Shown piece after piece: positions 58,728 to 64,000 of a stretch of DNA of 64,000 bases. The position numbers were made by a program, and so were the translations under genes. Position 1 is the first letter of the stretch, and each line of letters starts with the position of its first letter. Under the pieces are notes generated by a model. That model did no database searches. It had not been told where the DNA came from and saw only the letters and a list, made by a program, of their open reading frames with translations. This DNA comes from Polydactylus sextarius (Eukaryota; Chordata; Actinopteri; Polynemidae), in contig CM028924.1 in the NCBI GenBank assembly GCA_016801845.1, positions 10,498,825 to 10,562,824 of the forward strand. Direction: 5' to 3'.

Positions 58728-58813
58728 GGCGTCCTTCACCTCCACCCTCCTCCTCATCGTCCTTGTGGCGGTCGTGATGGTGCCGGCCGTCAGTCAGTTG
58801 ACTCAACAGACAG
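58728..58813 (+). CDS. Signal-peptide exon of an unidentified gene (partial)
   Basis: The acceptor CTGTCTGCAG and the donor GACAG/GTAGGT bound 86 bases. Together with the AT from 55034-55035 they encode 29 residues and one base (phase 1). The protein begins MASFTSTLLLIVLVAVVMVP and continues AVSQLTQQT. That is a textbook signal peptide: a short polar start, a hydrophobic core of about 14 residues and an AVS cleavage-like site, followed by a Gln/Thr-rich beginning of the mature chain. No following exon was recognised to the end of the window. The gene was not identified; a secreted or type I membrane protein is likely. It is less likely that the exon is a chance reading. Confidence 0.5.
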
Positions 58814-58899
58814 GTAGGTGACAGCACAACTTCGACCAGAGCTTGTTAGACGACTCAGATCAGTGGCAGGTCCAACAGCTGAATACGCGTGTGTATGTA

Positions 58900-58931
<32 letters not shown>

Positions 58932-59269
58932 TCAAAATGAATTCAGTATGATCTATTGAAGCCTCGGAGGTCTTTTTCCTCACGTTGCTGCAGTTCTGCA
59001 GAACTGGGGTTAATTAAAGCCGAAGCTCTCGCTCCGTGGGGACGGTGAATGGATGCTTTAGGAGAGATGAGGCTCATTTATAAGACTTGTCTGAGTGTTG
59101 GGGGAGGGTTTAGAGGTGAGGTGGGGGAGGACGGATGAGAGTGGGGTTCAGATTGATGGAGCTGACGGGATGTGTGAAATGAAAATTGAATGAATCCTTT
59201 GGGGAAAGTGGTTATAAACCAACTAAAGACATCCCGTAATAGTTCAAAAGTGGAAGTTGTTCTCACATG

Positions 59270-59480
59270 GTGATGTCAGCGTTAACATTTTTCAGTGAGG
59301 AAGCTTTAACTACAACCTTTAGCTATAGTTATCACTGATGTCCCACCGTCACACTACACTGCAGTTTAATAGAAGACATGATGAGCTAAAGTTAACAAGC
59401 TGAATTCAGCCCTAATGTTAGCAGCCATTAGCTAACAGGAGCTAATGTTAGCCAGCAGATGTGTGTTATGTTGGCGACTG
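59270..59480. repeat. Second copy of the 21860 repeat module
   Basis: TTTTTCAGTGAGGAAGCTTT, ACAACCTTTAGCTATAGTT, CACTGATGTCCCACCGTCAC and GCCATTAGCTAACAGGAGCT parallel 21905-22050. No TTAGCTAA array follows here. Confidence 0.6.
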
Positions 59481-60884
59481 TGCAGACAGACTGAAGTAAT
59501 TAAAGAAGATAGAGAATGGTTGAACAGGGTTTTGATCCTTGTTCTATGATGTGACATATACACAATAAAATGTTGGTTGGGGAACATTCATAAAAACCTC
59601 TCAGAAAGATATTTTACTGATCGTCACTGATCAAATCAAGAACCAGGAACAAATGCGCCGGCTTCAGTGTGATACAGCTAATCACCTTTGAAGGGGAGAG
59701 AATGGAATCAGAGTAGCCAGGTTAGCTGAAATGTCTTAAACGTCACTGATCAAATCAAGAACCAGGAACAAACGTCAGTGTGATAAGAACGACGAAACAT
59801 TAATCTGACGTTTTAGTTCGTTAACATGGAGTGGGCGGAGCTTATGACCTGTACTGCAGCTTTTATACACAGCACCCTCTAGTTGTCACGTTGATGGTGT
59901 CAGGAACTTCTTGAAGAAAACCTGCTAATCTCAATCGTCATTTTAAAAATTTCTGTTCCACTACCTTAACCTCTGTTTCTTGATGGTGGTTGATAAGGAA
60001 ATGTTTGTTTGTTTGTTTGATTTTTTTGGGGGGGGTTTTTTTTTTTTTTTTTGAGAGGTTTTGCAGGGTTTTAGTTTTTTTTTTTTTTTTTTTTTTTGGC
60101 TTGTCAGCACAGAGTGTGGCCACAGTGATAAATTGGCACCAAAGCTGAGTCACTGTGTTTCTGCCAGACGGAGAGTTTCTTGGCTAATTGGGGCATTTTT
60201 TTTATTGGACTCTGGGAGTTGAAGATGATCTGGACGACTTCAGACGACAGTGACAGCACTGGTCCTCTAACACGCTTTTCTAACTGAAACTGCAAATTGT
60301 TCTTTGGTTTCAGAGTCATAACTCTGAGTTACAATGCTGTAGAAGTCTACATCTGTTCACGTAAGAAATAAACTCACACCAACAGTTGAAAGGAAGCCAC
60401 TTCGCATATTGCATAAATCAAATTGATGCTGAGAGAAAATACACTAAAACAAAAAAAAATAAATAAAATAAAATAAGAGGAAGCTGGTGCACAGATTTTA
60501 CAGCCAGTCGATCTGTCACGTCGCTGCACCACCGGTGGCCGAGTTTTACGACGTCCGTAAAGTTTTATCGCAGCGTTTTTTGCAGCAAAATTACAACCAG
60601 TGACGCAGGATGTCCGCTGTAGTGGACACTGGATTATTTGTAATTTTCTGGCCGAGTTTCTGCCAGAATAATGGTGTCAGTGTGGTCAAGTGTTAACAGA
60701 CATCAACGTTAACGCCACGGTAACACCGAACATTACTCCAGATGGAGGCAATTTACCGACGAGCTGTTTATAGTGTTTGTTCACCTTTGAGGAAAAACAA
60801 AGCTCAACATGAACAAATTGATGCTATGTTGTGCCAGCTGATGTGTTAGGTTGAAAGTAAAAGCCAAGTAGAACACTTTTTCAT

Positions 60885-61055
60885 ATTAGTTTTTGGGGGC
60901 ATTTTTGCCTTTAATGATAGAGACAGTGCAGAGAGACAGGAAACAGGGAAGAAAGATGCAGGAAAGCTCAACTTGGTTGGGATTCGAACCGACGAACAGC
61001 TGCGCAGGCTACATACGCCAACCTGGTGCATCATAACATTGGGCCATCCAGGTGC
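60885..61055. mobile_element. Dispersed fish repeat with tRNA-like end
   Basis: GGGGGCATTTTTGCCTTTAA, GATAGAGACAGTGCAGAGAG and ACAGGAAACAGGG are phrases I recognise as a repeat common in spiny-rayed fishes. GGGATTCGAACC resembles a reversed B box. The family name is not certain. Confidence 0.45.
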
Positions 61056-61212
61056 ACAGTAGAAGACTTTTTAAGATAATTTAGCTTTGTTAACTTTGTC
61101 TTAATTATGTTTTACACATATTATATATATTATTTTATCTTTTAAATAAATTAAAATGTGAATGTCCTATACCTTTAATGCTAATGCCAGCATGAGGTTG
61201 GATTCTACTTTT

Positions 61213-61438
61213 CTTAACATTAGCTTATTATAAAAACAAGCTAATGTTAGCTGAAGTTGAACCCCTTCTCTTTAGCCAAAATGCTAATGCTAGCGTGAGG
61301 TTGGATTCTACTTTTCTTAATAAGCTAATGTTAAGAGAAGTAGAATCCAACCTCACGCTAGCATTAGCATTTTGGCTAAAGAGAAGGGGTTCAACTTCAG
61401 CTAACATTAGCTTGTTTTTATAATAAGCTAATGTTAAG
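61213..61438. repeat. Near-perfect palindrome with 108-bp arms
   Basis: 61213-61320 and 61331-61438 are reverse complements with a single mismatch (TACTTTTCTT against TACTTCTCTT) and a 10-base loop. Part of the left arm (AATGCTAATGCTAGCGTGAG, GTTGGATTCTACTTTTCTTA) is also repeated directly just upstream, with two changes. The arm sequence belongs to the repeat family of 37560-38290. Confidence 0.9.
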
Positions 61439-61979
61439 ATGTTTTTAACACGTACTTTAAAGTAAAACTCTAAGACTCGTCTAGTTTTCCTAGATGAATA
61501 AACATGGTGTTACAGCTAAACTGTCGTGTCACATCAGTCAGTGCTGTGAAGCCTCTAACTTAGTTTCACCATCGCAACAATTAAAAACAGTTAACTGCTT
61601 TGGGTCTGAGCGTTGTTCCAAAAAGACGGCAAGTTTGGACATGGGGTCGTTATTTTAACTTACTATGGGGCAGTATAGTTACGCTGAGGTTCTGACTGGA
61701 CTACAGGGACGTATATTGGCTGCAGTTTGAAGCAGGCGAAGGAAAACATGTTGTCTGCAGCAGTTTGGCGCGGATGGTAGTTAAAGTGAGTTGGAAGGTA
61801 GAGGGGTGGGATGTAAGTGCAGGGGGGAGGGATGAGCCTGAAGATATTAGAGTGGATGGATGGATGGATAGTGAGGGGGAGGTGGTGGATGGATGTTGGA
61901 GAGGGTTTTAATAGAAAGACTAATACTCTGGCTGCGAAAACCTGACAGGTCAATTACCAGCAACACACACACTCGTAGA

Positions 61980-61980
<1 letters not shown>

Positions 61981-62071
<91 letters not shown>
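61981..62071. repeat. Compound CA/TA microsatellite
   Basis: About 54 bases of CA followed directly by about 36 of TA. Confidence 0.95.
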
Positions 62072-62074
<3 letters not shown>

Positions 62075-62639
62075 GTGTAGAGAGCCTCCATTAATCCAGA
62101 GCTCAGTGTTCAGGAACCTCAGAAGCAGCGAGGCTGAAAGTGTCCCACACTTCAAACCGAGCCACTGCTACTGTAGAAAAGTTCAGCTTTTTAGCTTCCA
62201 GAACAAGAAACCAGTGACTTTTACTCCGCATTTTTTTATTCAGGTCACATCACGTTTATTTGTATATCACCAAATTGTTAAAAACTATTTATCTCAAGGC
62301 ACCAGGTACATTATGGAATAGAGAAATCCAACATTTCCCAACATTTACATGTATAAAACACAGATTTTAATCAAATATAATTTTTTTTTGTTCTAAATAA
62401 AAATATATAAATAAAATAAACATGATTGCCTGAAATAAGGATATATTATAATAATTAAAAAAGGCACTTTTTAAGCACCTATTTGGCCTTTGTTTTGGGT
62501 ATAAGATGCAGGTAAAGATGCAGCTCAGTATCTCTGTGTGTAAGCAACAGTCGTATTCTGAAATGAGACATTTTCTCAGAAACTTTGAATCTGTTGTACG
62601 ACAGACAGTATAAATCTTGAATGTATTTGGAGAGTCAGT

Positions 62640-63340
62640 TTGGTTTTGTAGATACTTGAGATGGTACTGGTGTTCCTAACGAGAGCTAAAGTTCTTGAAG
62701 TGGTTCTAAAATGATTTTTTGGGCTTTTTGGGCATCAGTAAAACACCCCCAACCTGGTTGTAAAGATCCAAATTCGACATATTTCAAGACATTTCAAAGG
62801 ACCTTAAGAGGGAAGCTTGTTGAACATGCTCTCCAGTTATTCAGATGGTTCTTCAAGTGGTGTTTTCATCATGCTGTATTTGGTTTAAGTGGATCTTGTA
62901 GGGATTTTAAAGGGACTTTGTGTTTCAGGGTGTCTTTGAAGGGGTTGAAGTGATCTTGGTATGAAATATCTGTATCTTTTGGAAGTAGTTTAGGGATATC
63001 ATAAGGTGTTTCCCACAGTTGTTGAAGCACTTTCAGAAGTGGTTAAGGAGGCTCCAAGTTTTGTCCCAAGTGGTCTTTTGGTGGTTCTTAATGTCCAGAG
63101 GGGACCCGTGGCTTTGAAGAGCTCTTAAGAGCAGGAACTCTGGATTTAGGACTACCCATTTCAATGATCTTATGGGTTGATTTGATTATCTTTTGAATGC
63201 ACTAACAATCTTTTGGGAGGTCGCAGGGATTCCAGTGGTTCCCTTAGGTTTACACATGTTTAAGGTGTTTCAAAGGTCCTTTGAATAGCTTTCGGGGTCT
63301 TAAGACAGGTTGTACATTAAAAGTTCAAAGGGTTCTTTAG
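62640..63340. repeat. Degenerate repeat of GTGGTTCTT/AAGTGGT-like words
   Basis: Words such as AAGTGGTTCTAAAATG, GGTGTTTCAAAGGTCCTTTG and TCTTTTGGTGG recur without strict spacing. No coding signal. The remainder to 64000 looks unique but has no recognised exon. Confidence 0.4.
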
Positions 63341-64000
63341 GTGGTTGTTGCAGCACCAGATGTAATATCAATGTTCCTGGTTGTGTCGTCAGGTCTTTTG
63401 AGGTTTCTGCATATTGCTCTCAGAGGCGTTAAGCTCCGGGCTAATCACTGTCGGACACTCGCACTAAATCATCACTGTAATGAAATGACGATCTGTCGTC
63501 TAATCCAGAGAGTCTGCAATGTTGAGACATAGAAGAAGTCTGGTGTGTGAGGAACACATTAGTCATCACTATTATTATCTGGTATCGAACAGTCGTCCTT
63601 CTTTATCCTCCAACTAATTAACTCATCCATTATAAATGAGGATCTAAAGACCCGGAGGAGAGTGTGTGTGTGTCTCTGATTCAATTGATTGATTGGATGG
63701 CGACCGAAGACTTGAGTCAGTACGGAAATCATTAGTCAATTAAATCAATTGGAGGGAAATTACTAAGCCACTTTTGACAATTGATTGGTCGGTGGAATCT
63801 TTGTTGCAGTGAAAACTTTCATGGTGACGTTGTAGAATGTTTTGCAAATCGTACAACACCACGGTGGGGAAAAAAAAAAAGCTTTGTCGCGTAATCAAAC
63901 TTCGATGGACGTGGCCACTTCTGTGAGCTTCTGTGGCTTTGAGTAAAGTTGATGTAAACGGCTGGTTTTGGTTGAAACACAAACACAGTGCCCTGTCTTT

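Noticed and set aside
61847..62321. Thr/His and Ile/Tyr repeat frames around 62 kb
   Set aside because: They are readings of the CA/TA microsatellite.

Overview
The window is eukaryotic and almost certainly teleost fish DNA. It has split genes with GT/AG introns and CpG-rich first exons. Long introns are packed with CA/GT, CT and TA microsatellites, minisatellites and small non-autonomous elements. There are no operons or bacterial signals. Two genes could be named from their encoded proteins: mb21d2 (Mab-21 domain containing 2; exons at 1824-2070 and 5612-6876) and fgf12 (fibroblast growth factor homologous factor 1; exons from 31389, possibly from 13160, to 44799). Both lie on the + strand in the order MB21D2 then FGF12, as I recall it for the human chromosome 3q28-q29 block. 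Here fgf12 fits in about 14-32 kb, far less than in mammals.

Layout. 1-1.2 kb holds a decayed LINE fragment and a candidate minus-strand first exon with a mitochondrial-presequence look. 1.7-7.3 kb is mb21d2, with one 3.5-kb intron. 7.3-12.6 kb is repeat-rich and has no recognised gene. 12.6-31.6 kb contains three possible alternative first exons for fgf12 (13160, 22823 and 31389). All three end in the same phase, so each can join the common exon 2 at 35963. 35.9-44.8 kb holds exons 2-5 and the stop codon, followed by a long 3' UTR that probably ends near 48.4 kb. 48.5-54.7 kb is intergenic. At 54.8-58.8 kb the first two exons of a further + strand gene encode a signal peptide, with the start codon split by the intron; the rest lies outside the window or was not recognised.

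Non-coding content worth noting: seven full-length intron-containing tRNA-Arg(TCT) sequences, one broken copy and one fragment, on both sides of fgf12 exons 4-5 in an apparent inverted duplication. There are ten RFX X-box-like motifs within about 660 bp, just upstream of fgf12 exon 2. A composite repeat built from a degenerate TTAGCTAA array plus a conserved tail occurs in three copies. Two elements have terminal inverted repeats. A young palindrome at 61.2 kb has 108-bp arms with one mismatch.

How the genes work together: MB21D2 is a cGAS/Mab-21-fold protein of poorly known role. FGF12 is an intracellular modulator of voltage-gated sodium channels. Their adjacency is conserved synteny, not a shared pathway. 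All positions come from reading by eye; no alignment or database search was run.
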